Shown here: piece by piece, positions 29,988-36,698 of the stretch
Numbering within the stretch: the stretch's first letter is position 1
Layout: each line of letters begins with the position of its first letter
Assembly (NCBI GenBank): GCA_947505245.1
Contig: CANNIZ010000020.1
Span: forward strand, 1-64,000
Origin: Pseudomonadota bacterium
Lineage (GTDB): Bacteria > Myxococcota_A > UBA796 > GCA-2862545
Direction of reading: 5' to 3'
DNA: 64,000 nucleotides
The notes under the pieces: model-generated
What the model saw: the letters and a program-made list of their open reading frames with translations, nothing else
Databases searched by the model: none
Told to the model about the DNA's origin: nothing
Made by a program: the position numbers and the translations under genes

Positions 29988-30805
29988 GGGTCGCGCTGGT
30001 CACCGGCTCGACCGACGGCATCGGCAAGGCCACCGCCGAGCTGCTCGGGCGTCGAGGGTGGCACGTGGTCGTCGTGGGGCGCAGCCGCGACCGCTGCGAG
30101 GCCGTCGTTGCGGGCATCGTCCGTGAGGGTGGCTCCGCCGAGGCCCGGGTGGCCGACCTCGCCCGCATGGCCGACGTGCGGAGGCTTGCGGACGAGGTCC
30201 TCGCCGCGCACGCCAGGCTGGATGCGCTGGTCCTGAACGCCAACGCGATCACGCAGGAGCGTCGCGTCACCGACGAAGGTTTTGAGGCCAACCTGGCCGT
30301 CGGCTTCCTCGGGCGCACCTTGCTCCAGTGGGCCTTGGAGGCGCGACTTGCGGCCACCCCTCGCGCTCAGGTGCTCACCGTCGTCGGTCTGGACCACGAG
30401 CGCCTCGACCTCGCAAATCCACAACTCGCCACGGGCTATTCGGCTTGGCACGCGCTCAAGCGCTGGCAGTGGGCGGTGCAGGTGCTCGCTCGCGAGGCCA
30501 ACCGCCGCGGCACGACGCCCACCAACGTGTTCATGCCCGGGCTGGTGAAGACGAAGATCCTCGCCGACGAGCCCCAGCCAATGCGCGTGCTGGTCCAGTT
30601 GGCCACTCTGGTCATCGGCATTCCCGTCGAGCGTTCGGCCGAGGAGGTGGTGGGTGTGCTCGACCGCGTGCGCGCCGAGGGCCTGCGGGACAGCTACTTC
30701 GCCCGGAGCGCCGTCAAGCCGCCCCGCCAGCTGAAGACCAGCGCCGCGGACGGGCCCGCGCTGTGGACCTGGGCAGAGGAGACGCTGCGACCCTGGTCGC
30801 GCTGA
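29984..30805 (+). CDS. SDR-fold protein lacking the catalytic Tyr-Lys pair
   Basis: A 273-residue Rossmann protein of the short-chain dehydrogenase superfamily, retinol-dehydrogenase-like: TGSTDGIGKATAELLG (8-23), NAN, and AREANRRGTTPTNVFMPGLVKT. The normal Ser and YxxxK are missing. The segment after VLTVVGLDHERLDL reads YSAWHALKRWQWAVQVLARE, where family members have YSPWRAYGQSKLAN. It may bind NAD(P) without classical catalysis. Start GTG 29984 (MRVALVTGS). Confidence 0.8.
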   Translation: MRVALVTGSTDGIGKATAELLGRRGWHVVVVGRSRDRCEAVVAGIVREGGSAEARVADLARMADVRRLADEVLAAHARLDALVLNANAITQERRVTDEGFEANLAVGFLGRTLLQWALEARLAATPRAQVLTVVGLDHERLDLANPQLATGYSAWHALKRWQWAVQVLAREANRRGTTPTNVFMPGLVKTKILADEPQPMRVLVQLATLVIGIPVERSAEEVVGVLDRVRAEGLRDSYFARSAVKPPRQLKTSAADGPALWTWAEETLRPWSR

Positions 30806-30810
30806 ACGCG

Positions 30811-30848
30811 AAAACGCCCGCCGCAACGGAAGTCCACGACGGGCTTTA
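30811..30848 (+). terminator. Probable intrinsic terminator after the SDR-like gene
   Basis: GCCCGCCG (30816-30823) and CGACGGGC (30837-30844) pair at 7 of 8 positions, followed by TTTA and preceded by AAAA. It starts 5 bp after the stop of the SDR-like gene. Confidence 0.6.
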
Positions 30849-31325
30849 GAGCTGGGTATCTGCTCTTCGACGCTGCGCTAACGCTCGACCGGCGGACCGC
30901 CTCGCCGGGTGACACCGAGCCACAGGGCGACGAAACTCGGAGCCGGGGCTGAGCCAGCTGCCGTGCCTGGGATGGCAAGCCGGCGCCGCCGTCAAAACGC
31001 AAACGGAGTCCACCTGAAGGGCCGGATAGGACTCCGATGCAAGGGACTCGACAATTCGCTGAAGCAGGCCGATCACCTGTTCTCGCTCGGCCGCGTCGAG
31101 CCCAGGCTGGGTTTGTGCCTATCGAACCTGCTGGGTCACGGGGGAATAGATTGGGACGAGCAGAAAGCGGCGAATTTCCTAACGATCTTGAGCTCGCGTT
31201 CGACAAGGAGTGAGCCGGGCGCGCCGACACGTCCACGGACCGCGCGGGTTCGTGGGTCTTGCCGAGCGCGTCGACGGGCCCGAGCCCCAGAGGTCGCAGC
31301 GTCTGAATACCGCTCGAACGCGGGG
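30849..31325. other. Gene-free stretch with a short decayed-gene remnant
   Basis: No convincing gene on either strand. Positions 31107-31185 match 33464-33542 at about 70% (both start CTGGGT and share TGGGACGAGCAGAA). In the other copy this reads as the end of a protein (DWDEQKVWEFLQHQG then stop); here the frame is broken. The rest shows nothing recognisable. Confidence 0.45.
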
Positions 31326-31829
31326 TTACGTATACGCGTACGGTCCATCGTTGTAGGCGATCTTCCGGACGTTCTCGAGGACCTGACCCATGTACATCCG
31401 CCATAAGGTGCGGGTGAACACCCACCGCGCCGGCGCGAGCCACGGCGAGGCCGAGTGGAGCGTGTAGGTGTACACGACCTCGACCTCGCCGGGGGCGAGT
31501 TCGCGGACCTCCCACTCGCCGACGAACCGCGTGAACCCGAGCATCCAGCGCTGGAAATCCGAGACCTCGATCGCCCAGCGCGCGTTCTCGACGCGCTCGA
31601 GCACCCGGTCCATCGACGCGTAGCCGCCGCCGAAGCCGAACGTCGGAGCCATGAACACCTTCTTGCTGCTCCCGACCGCCGCCCACCCGGTGTCCTCGGT
31701 GCAGTGGGTGACGCGCGGCATCGGGCCGAAGCCGGTGTGCACGTGGGTCAGGTCGCCGAGCATCGGCGCGCGGAACGCCCGCTCGAGCGAGCAACGGTAG
31801 ATCGTGGTGCGTCGGACCTGGTTCACCAT
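31326..31829 (-). CDS. SRPBCC-fold (START/polyketide-cyclase-like) protein
   Basis: A 167-residue protein of the SRPBCC ligand-binding superfamily: IYRCSLERAFRAPMLGDLTH at the start, a central beta-sheet (GEWEVRELAPGEVEVVYTYTL), and a long C-terminal helix (TRTLWRMYMGQVLENVRK). It probably binds a small hydrophobic ligand. An ideal ribosome site (AGGAGG) precedes ATG 31829. Divergent from a TetR gene, which likely represses it. Confidence 0.82.
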   Translation of the reverse strand: MVNQVRRTTIYRCSLERAFRAPMLGDLTHVHTGFGPMPRVTHCTEDTGWAAVGSSKKVFMAPTFGFGGGYASMDRVLERVENARWAIEVSDFQRWMLGFTRFVGEWEVRELAPGEVEVVYTYTLHSASPWLAPARWVFTRTLWRMYMGQVLENVRKIAYNDGPYAYT

Positions 31830-31942
31830 GGTGCCTCCTGTGGCCCCCCTTCATCCCACGGCGTGAGCACCCCGGCGAGTCGCGTTGCGGGCCAGGAATC
31901 GTGGCTGTTGTACCTCGCGAACCCACGCCTGGGACCGCGCGC

Positions 31943-31960
31943 ACTCACATTCACGTTAGT
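31943..31960. promoter_or_regulatory. Possible operator for the TetR/SRPBCC pair
   Basis: ACTCAC-N6-GTTAGT is an inverted repeat with one mismatch per half, 8 bp before the TetR ATG, in the gap between the divergent genes. The symmetry is short, so this is tentative. Confidence 0.3.
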
Positions 31961-31968
31961 TGCGTCGC

Positions 31969-32577
31969 ATGCCTCCCCGCACCCGCCGTCCAAGCCAGCC
32001 GCGAGCGAAACAAACCGTCGAAGACCTCGTTGAGGCCACCGGGCAGGTGTTCGGCGCGCACGGCTACGAGCGCACGACCACCGCCCACATCGCCGCGCGG
32101 GCCGGGGTCAGCATCGGCTCGCTGTACCAGTACTTCCCCGACAAGCAGGCGCTGATCACGGCGTTCGTCGCTCGGAGGCTCCGGGAGGACGTGGAACTCG
32201 TCGCGCAGGTACGCGCGCGCACGCAGGGACTGCCGTCGCTCGACGCCACGCGGGTGGCGATCGAGGAGATCGTGCTCACGTTCCGCCGGGATCGCGCGAT
32301 GTACCAGGGCGTCGCGGATATCCTGCCGCTCCTCGAACAGACCCCCGAGGTCCGCCAGGGCCTCGCGCACGCCCACGCGGCGGCGGTGGCGATCCTGCTG
32401 ACGCAACCGGAGCTCCTCCGCGGGCGCGACCCCGAGCTCGTCGCGCTGGTGACGCTACACGCCATACGCGGGTCGTTGTTTCGGATCCTCGAGGTATCGC
32501 CCGAAAAGCTCGATGATCCCGCGCTGCCGTCCCTGCTGCTCGGCCTCGTGGTCGGCGTGCTGGCCGCCCCGGGGTAA
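31969..32577 (+). CDS. TetR/AcrR-family regulator
   Basis: A 202-residue repressor with a typical HTH (VEATGQVFGAHGYERTTTAH, AGVSIGSLYQYFPDKQALIT) and an all-helical effector domain. ATG 31969 is preferred; an in-frame TTG nine bases upstream (31960) is possible but would overlap the candidate operator. It lies divergent from the SRPBCC gene, its likely target. Confidence 0.92.
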   Translation: MPPRTRRPSQPRAKQTVEDLVEATGQVFGAHGYERTTTAHIAARAGVSIGSLYQYFPDKQALITAFVARRLREDVELVAQVRARTQGLPSLDATRVAIEEIVLTFRRDRAMYQGVADILPLLEQTPEVRQGLAHAHAAAVAILLTQPELLRGRDPELVALVTLHAIRGSLFRILEVSPEKLDDPALPSLLLGLVVGVLAAPG

Positions 32578-32579
32578 CC

Positions 32580-32779
32580 TCGCGGCGATCCCACCCCGCT
32601 CCGCCTTCGGAGGCCCGATCCGGAAGCGCGCTCCACGCGCCTGCATCTGCGTAGACGGGCGCCGGCGTCGGCGTCTCGTCGACAAACGCGACCCCCGGCG
32701 TCAGAGCGAATAGGACGAGCGCGCCGATCTTGCTCCAGGCGAGAACACACGCTCCGGCGATGAGCGCGAGCAGGGCCAC
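32580..32779 (-). pseudogene. Possible truncated DUF3089-like membrane protein (5' end only)
   Basis: On the minus strand a GTG start (32779) opens a frame with a membrane helix (ALLALIAGACVLAWSKIGAL) and then PAPVYADAGAWSALPDR. This resembles the start of DUF3089-family proteins (membrane helix followed by a YA...AW...PDR segment). Beyond about 67 codons it enters Arg-rich sequence antisense to the TetR gene. A 5' remnant is the simplest reading; the family call is from memory and uncertain. Confidence 0.35.
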
Positions 32780-32828
32780 GGAAAGCTCGCCTCTGGCGTC
32801 ACACCCGCGACGCGACTACGATGCTTCC

Positions 32829-33065
32829 ATGGGTCGCACCCTCCGCAAGCTCCACGATGACGCCCTTGCGCTCCCCGAGCAGGATCGGCTTGCGCTGGCC
32901 ACCGAGCTGATCGACAGCGTCGAGGGTTCGGAAGATACGACCTGGAGCGCAGAGTGGTCAGCGGAGCTTGACCGCAGGGTCAACGAGGCCGATCGGACGG
33001 GCGACCGCGGCAGACCTTGGGACCAGGTGCGCGCGGAGCTGCTCGAGCGTCTCTCGCGCCGATGA
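32829..33065 (+). CDS. Type II antitoxin, addiction-module (Unstab_antitox/TIGR02574-like)
   Basis: A 78-residue acidic protein: LHDDALALPEQDRLALATEL, IDSVEG and the W...WSAELDRRV stretch typical of short antitoxins paired with ParE/RelE toxins. ATG 32829 is chosen because homology starts there. Its stop overlaps the toxin ATG. A decayed second copy with the start codon changed to ACG is at 36192-36329. Confidence 0.88.
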   Translation: MGRTLRKLHDDALALPEQDRLALATELIDSVEGSEDTTWSAEWSAELDRRVNEADRTGDRGRPWDQVRAELLERLSRR

Positions 33066-33367
33066 GCGTGCCCAACCTCCTGCCCGCTGCCCAGCGGGAG
33101 CTCTCGGAGGCCATCGACTGGTACGAGGCGCGCCGCCCCGGTCTGGGCGTCGAGTTCCTCGGGGCTATGGATCTGGCGCTTCACGCAATCGCAGATGCGC
33201 CCGATCAGTACCCGGCGTGGACGTCGAACCCCCGCTTCCGTCGCTTCGTGCTCGATCGCTTCCCGTACGTCGTGTTCTTCCATGCGCCGGCCACCGGACC
33301 CGAGGTGGTCGCGATCGGTCATGCGAAGAGGCGCCCGGGCTACTGGCTCCGTCGGATCGGGCCGTGA
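33062..33367 (+). CDS. RelE/ParE-family toxin
   Basis: A 101-residue toxin of the RelE/ParE fold: PAAQRELSEAIDWYEARRPGLGVEFL, the central NPRFRRFVLDRFPYVVFF and C-terminal GHAKRRPGYWL. Such toxins are mRNA interferases or gyrase inhibitors; which one cannot be told. Translationally coupled to the antitoxin (ATGA). A deleted copy lies at 36348-36472. Confidence 0.9.
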   Translation: MSVPNLLPAAQRELSEAIDWYEARRPGLGVEFLGAMDLALHAIADAPDQYPAWTSNPRFRRFVLDRFPYVVFFHAPATGPEVVAIGHAKRRPGYWLRRIGP

Positions 33368-33412
33368 ACCACGGTTCTGGGCATATAGTCTGGCCTCGCG
33401 TCATTCGGACGC

Positions 33413-33450
33413 AAAAAAACCCGCCGAACCTTGCGATTCAGCGGGCCTTT
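33413..33450. terminator. Terminator hairpin, duplicate of the tRNA-Pro terminator
   Basis: A run of seven A, CCCGCCGAA, a loop, TTCAGCGGG, then CCTTT. It works as an intrinsic terminator in minus orientation and is symmetric enough to serve the toxin gene on the plus strand. The 48 bp from the A-run to GATGGTCGGG match 36514-36566 except for one base; at 36.5 kb this sequence abuts the tRNA-Pro 3' end. Confidence 0.75.
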
Positions 33451-33463
33451 GAAGATGGTCGGG

Positions 33464-33545
33464 CTGGGTAAATGCCTATAGAACTTTCTGGGTCGACCCT
33501 GGGGCGGACTGGGACGAGCAGAAGGTGTGGGAGTTCCTGCAGCAT
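33464..33545 (+). pseudogene. 3' remnant of an unidentified gene
   Basis: The frame YRTFWVDPGADWDEQKVW continues to EFLQHQG and a stop with no upstream coding continuity; it abuts the duplicated terminator. A diverged, frame-broken relative is at 31107-31185. Family not recognised. Confidence 0.35.
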
Positions 33546-33588
33546 CAGGGATGACGCTTCGGTACGTTGTGGTCGCATCGTGGCCCGA

Positions 33589-33605
33589 GTATGATAAAGT
33601 CATAC
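33589..33605. promoter_or_regulatory. Perfect dyad GTATGATAAAGTCATAC overlapping a -10 box
   Basis: GTATGA and TCATAC are exact reverse complements separated by TAAAG; TATGAT (33590-33595) doubles as a good -10 hexamer. It lies 15 bp before the ParD-like antitoxin start, the usual place for autoregulation by RHH antitoxins. Confidence 0.65.
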
Positions 33606-33619
33606 CGCAGGAGAACGCC

Positions 33620-33901
33620 ATGGGCCACGCCGAGAAGCGCACCTTCAGCCTGCCCGCCGAGCACATGACCTTCATTGACGAGCAGGTCGCGTCGGGCAGC
33701 TACGCTTCCGCGAGCGAGGTCGTTCGCGCCGGGCTGCGCGCGCTGCAGGAGCGCGACGCGGCCGTCGATCGCTGGCTGCGCGAAGAGGTCGCCCCGGTCT
33801 ATGACGCCATGCAGGCGGATCCCACGCGCGCTCGGAGCATGGAGGACGTGTTCGGAGCGATCCGTGCCCGGCACGCTCGAGCGCTCGCGGATCGCTCGTG
33901 A
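33620..33901 (+). CDS. ParD-like (RHH) type II antitoxin
   Basis: A 93-residue antitoxin: ribbon-helix-helix N-terminus (KRTFSLPAEHMTFIDEQVAS, SYASASEVVRAGLRAL) and an acidic toxin-wrapping tail. AGGAG precedes ATG 33620; upstream is a perfect dyad operator. The toxin gene directly downstream is truncated, so this antitoxin is probably orphaned. Confidence 0.88.
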   Translation: MGHAEKRTFSLPAEHMTFIDEQVASGSYASASEVVRAGLRALQERDAAVDRWLREEVAPVYDAMQADPTRARSMEDVFGAIRARHARALADRS

Positions 33902-34125
33902 AGGAGCGACGGGTCGTAATTGCCCCCGAAGCTGCAGATGACCTGAACGAGCTCTATGACTGGGTTGCTGTGCAGGCGTCCTCCTCTCAACGAGTGGACG
34001 TTTGTGCCCGATCCGGACGGACGGTTTGCGGGAGTTCTCGATGTGTTCGGAGACGGCTCGCTCTTTGCGCTCTACGTGCCGGGGCACACCGCCGGAAGCA
34101 CGGCGCATCTGGCTCGCACGGTTGA
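33898..34125 (+). pseudogene. Truncated ParE-like toxin
   Basis: GTG 33898 overlaps the antitoxin stop (GTGA). The first 29 codons encode a good ParE start (KERRVVIAPEAADDLNELYD, WVAVQASS). From about 33985 the DNA is unrelated (metallo-hydrolase homology in another frame), so the frame continues as nonsense to 34125. The toxin core is lost and should be inactive. Confidence 0.75.
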
Positions 34126-34309
34126 GGGGCCAGTGCTCTTCACGGGCGATACCGCGAGCACCGTCTGGGGCTGGGAACATCTCGTTGAGCCTGGGACGTT
34201 CACGGCCGACCACGTGCAGGACGCCGACGCGATGGCCCGCCTCCACCGCCTGGTGGACGAGCATCCGACAATCGACCTGCGTCTCGGCCATCAGGCCCGG
34301 CCGCGCTGA
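33956..34309 (+). pseudogene. 5'-truncated MBL-fold metallo-hydrolase
   Basis: From about 33985 this frame encodes the C-terminal half of a metallo-beta-lactamase-fold hydrolase: GHTAGSTAHLAR (metal histidine), LFTGDTASTVWGWEH (metal Asp) and the terminal LRLGHQ histidine. The N-terminal HxHxDH motif is missing, replaced by toxin sequence at the junction. ATG 33956 gives a 117-residue product but it could not form the metal site. Confidence 0.7.
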
Positions 34310-34399
34310 CCAGGGGCGAATGCTGACGCCTCAACGCTACCCGACCGCACCCGTCCCCGCGATGCTGGGATACGTGTTGCCGACGGGTCTGGAGGTGCA

Positions 34400-35005
34400 G
34401 TGCGACCGCACGAAACCGTGATCCTGATGCTGGGTCTGGCAGTGCCCCCGGCGGCTGGTGCCGCGCCGCTGGACGTTTCCCGGTGGTCCGCTGCGGCGGG
34501 CTTTCAGAACTCCCGACTGAGCCTGACACCCTGGGGAGAGGGGTTGCACCCCGGCGGGGCCATCGACGTCGGCTACGCGCTCGCCCGATCCCCTCGTTCG
34601 GTGGTGGGCGTCGAGGAGGTCACGCTCTCGTTGGACGTGTTCCCGATGTTGTACGTCGGACCTGCCCTGACCGCGACGACCCTCGTCCGGGCGACCGCGC
34701 ACTTCGGGGTGCAGGCGGAAGCAGGCCTCGGCGTGGGGTACCACCACACCTTCTACCCGGGCCCGGTGTACGCGTTCGATGCTGCGGGGACGTGGCGCAA
34801 GGTTCCGAACCTCGGGTCGCCGAACCTGGTCGCGCCTATCGTGCGGCTCGGTGTCGGGTACGACCTGTCCGCGGTCACTCCGCTGCCGGTGACGGTGTTC
34901 GCGCGTTGGGAGGCGGGCCTGGAGCTGCCGTACCTGCTCGGCCTCGGGATTGCGCCACGCGCCGTAGGCGTCATCGGCCTGCGCCTGACCGGGAACACGC
35001 CATGA
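34400..35005 (+). CDS. Predicted outer-membrane beta-barrel protein
   Basis: A 201-residue protein with a signal (about MILMLGLAVPPAAGA within the first 22 residues) and a beta-rich body (GVQAEAGLGVGYHHTFYPGP, VRLGVGYDLSA). Start GTG 34400 lies 4 nt after GGAGG. It overlaps the next gene as ATGA, so the two are an operon. The family was not recognised; a small porin-like barrel is an inference. Confidence 0.75.
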   Translation: MRPHETVILMLGLAVPPAAGAAPLDVSRWSAAAGFQNSRLSLTPWGEGLHPGGAIDVGYALARSPRSVVGVEEVTLSLDVFPMLYVGPALTATTLVRATAHFGVQAEAGLGVGYHHTFYPGPVYAFDAAGTWRKVPNLGSPNLVAPIVRLGVGYDLSAVTPLPVTVFARWEAGLELPYLLGLGIAPRAVGVIGLRLTGNTP

Positions 35006-36141
35006 CGCGGTCGATCGCCCTGAGCTGCGTCCTCGCGGGCTGCACCGCGCCGACCCGCAACTACGACTGTACGCCCGCGATGCAGGTCCCGGGGGCCGAA
35101 CACCCGCGGGCCCTGGAGTTCCAGGCCTTCCTGGACGACGCGATCGCCAGCGCTCCTTTGCCTGGGGTTTCGCTCGCCGTGCATGACGCGGACGGGGTGT
35201 GGACCGGGGCTGCCGGTTCAGCCGACCTCGGCACCGGCGATGCCCTGAAGAGCTGCAACATCGTGCCCATCGCCAGCGTGACCAAGACGATCACGGCGGT
35301 GAGCGTGGCGCAGCTCGTCCAGTCCGGTGGCCTCGGCTGGGGCGACCGCCTCGCGGACCGGCTACCGCCCGAGACCATCGCCGGGCTCCCGAACGCGGAC
35401 AGCGTCACGATCGCTCAGCTCCTGAACCACACGAGCGGCATCCCGGACACGCTCGATGAAGCGATGCTCAACTGCTACACCTGTGAATGGACGACCGAGG
35501 ACCTGCTGGACAGCGTACGCGGGGCGGCTGCGCTTAACGCTGCGGGGGAGGGCTGGAACTATTCAGGGATGAACTACATCCTGCTGTCCATGGTCGTGCA
35601 GGCGGCGACCGGGCGGCAGCACTCGGAGGTCGTGGCGGACGATATCTTCTCGCCCCTCGGCATGGTCGACAGCTGGTACGGTCGGGCTCGTCCGTACCCC
35701 AAGGCGTCGCTCGTGCGCGGGTACACCCGCCTGCGCCCGGCAGGGCCGTGGGCCGAGTTCGACTTTCCTGTGGAGACCTGGCGGGATCCGGCGGAGGGGG
35801 GCGCGGTGTCGACCTCAGAGGATCTTCTGCGCCTCGACGACGACCTGTTCCGCGACCATGTCCTGGTTGCCGAGGACACCGTCGACACGATGCAGACCTG
35901 GGTCGACCTCGGCGGAGACTTTCACGGCGGCCGGTGGGACCGGTACGGCTACGGCCTGTTGAGCGGGGAGACGCCCGCCGGGCGCTCGATCGGGATGACT
36001 GGCTCGCTCCTGTCCACCGGGAGCGACCTGTACTGGCTTCCCGACGTGCAGACCAGCTACGTGCTCGTCTACAACGGCAATGGCGACGATGCCGCGATCC
36101 AGACCATGAACGACGAGTTGGCGGCCATGCTGGCCCGGTGA
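35002..36141 (+). CDS. Beta-lactamase-family serine hydrolase, lipoprotein
   Basis: A 379-residue exported serine hydrolase of the class C beta-lactamase/D-alanyl-D-alanine peptidase superfamily (PF00144 type). The signal ends in LAGC (Cys14). The catalytic tetrad Ser92-x-x-Lys95 (SVTK) is present and the second-motif tyrosine lies at Tyr187 (NYSGMNYILL, where YSN is usual); LLNHTSGIPD is a family block. An EstB-like esterase is as likely as a beta-lactamase. Coupled to the barrel protein by an ATGA overlap. Confidence 0.88.
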   Translation: MTRSIALSCVLAGCTAPTRNYDCTPAMQVPGAEHPRALEFQAFLDDAIASAPLPGVSLAVHDADGVWTGAAGSADLGTGDALKSCNIVPIASVTKTITAVSVAQLVQSGGLGWGDRLADRLPPETIAGLPNADSVTIAQLLNHTSGIPDTLDEAMLNCYTCEWTTEDLLDSVRGAAALNAAGEGWNYSGMNYILLSMVVQAATGRQHSEVVADDIFSPLGMVDSWYGRARPYPKASLVRGYTRLRPAGPWAEFDFPVETWRDPAEGGAVSTSEDLLRLDDDLFRDHVLVAEDTVDTMQTWVDLGGDFHGGRWDRYGYGLLSGETPAGRSIGMTGSLLSTGSDLYWLPDVQTSYVLVYNGNGDDAAIQTMNDELAAMLAR

Positions 36142-36191
36142 GCCTGGTCGCGTCACGGGCGTCGTGCCGGCGACGCGACTACGATCGCACC

Positions 36192-36329
36192 ACGGGCCGC
36201 ACGCTCCGCAAGCTCCACGATGACGCGCTGGCGCTCCCCGAGCAGGATCGGCTGGCGCTGGCCGCGGAGTTGATCGACAGCGTCGAAGGACCGGAAGATC
36301 CGACGTGGACCGCGGCGTGGTCAGCTTGA
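36192..36329 (+). pseudogene. Decayed copy of the addiction-module antitoxin
   Basis: About 85% identical to the intact antitoxin at 32829, but the start codon is ACG, there is no good alternative start, and the coding end is lost so that it stops after WSA. The shared DNA starts upstream (GACGCGACTACGAT in both). Confidence 0.8.
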
Positions 36330-36347
36330 CCGCCGTCTCGCGCGCCG

Positions 36348-36472
36348 ATGAGCGTTCCGAACCTCCTGCCCGCCGCGCAGAGGGAGCAAGTGCCGGACAC
36401 GGGACCCGAGGTGGTCGCATCGGTCGTGTGAAGCGCCGCCCGGGCTACTGGCTCCGTCGGATCGGACGGTGA
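36348..36472 (+). pseudogene. Decayed copy of the RelE/ParE toxin
   Basis: It starts MSVPNLLPAAQRE like the intact toxin at 33062 and ends with its C-terminus (RRPGYWLRRIG), but the middle of the gene is deleted and the ends are out of frame. Confidence 0.8.
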
Positions 36473-36514
36473 ACGCAGGTCTGGGCGTAGCGTCTGGCCC
36501 CGTGTCACTCGAAC

Positions 36515-36555
36515 AAAAAAACCCGCCGAACCTTGCGATTCAGCGGGCCTTTAAA
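36515..36555 (-). terminator. Intrinsic terminator of tRNA-Pro
   Basis: On the minus strand, CCCGCTGAA, a loop and TTCGGCGGG form a strong hairpin followed by seven T. It starts about 10 nt after the tRNA CCA end. The same sequence is present at 33413-33450. Confidence 0.9.
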
Positions 36556-36557
36556 GA

Positions 36558-36635
<78 letters not shown>

Positions 36636-36698
36636 AAGCGTGAGCCTCTTAGCCCTGAGGCCCCTGGGCGTCAACGAACTATCGCTCGCGGATGGCCG

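Noticed and set aside
33440-33480. A possible second tRNA after the duplicated terminator
   Set aside because: Only the last few bases of the tRNA-Pro 3' end are present; no arms can be folded.
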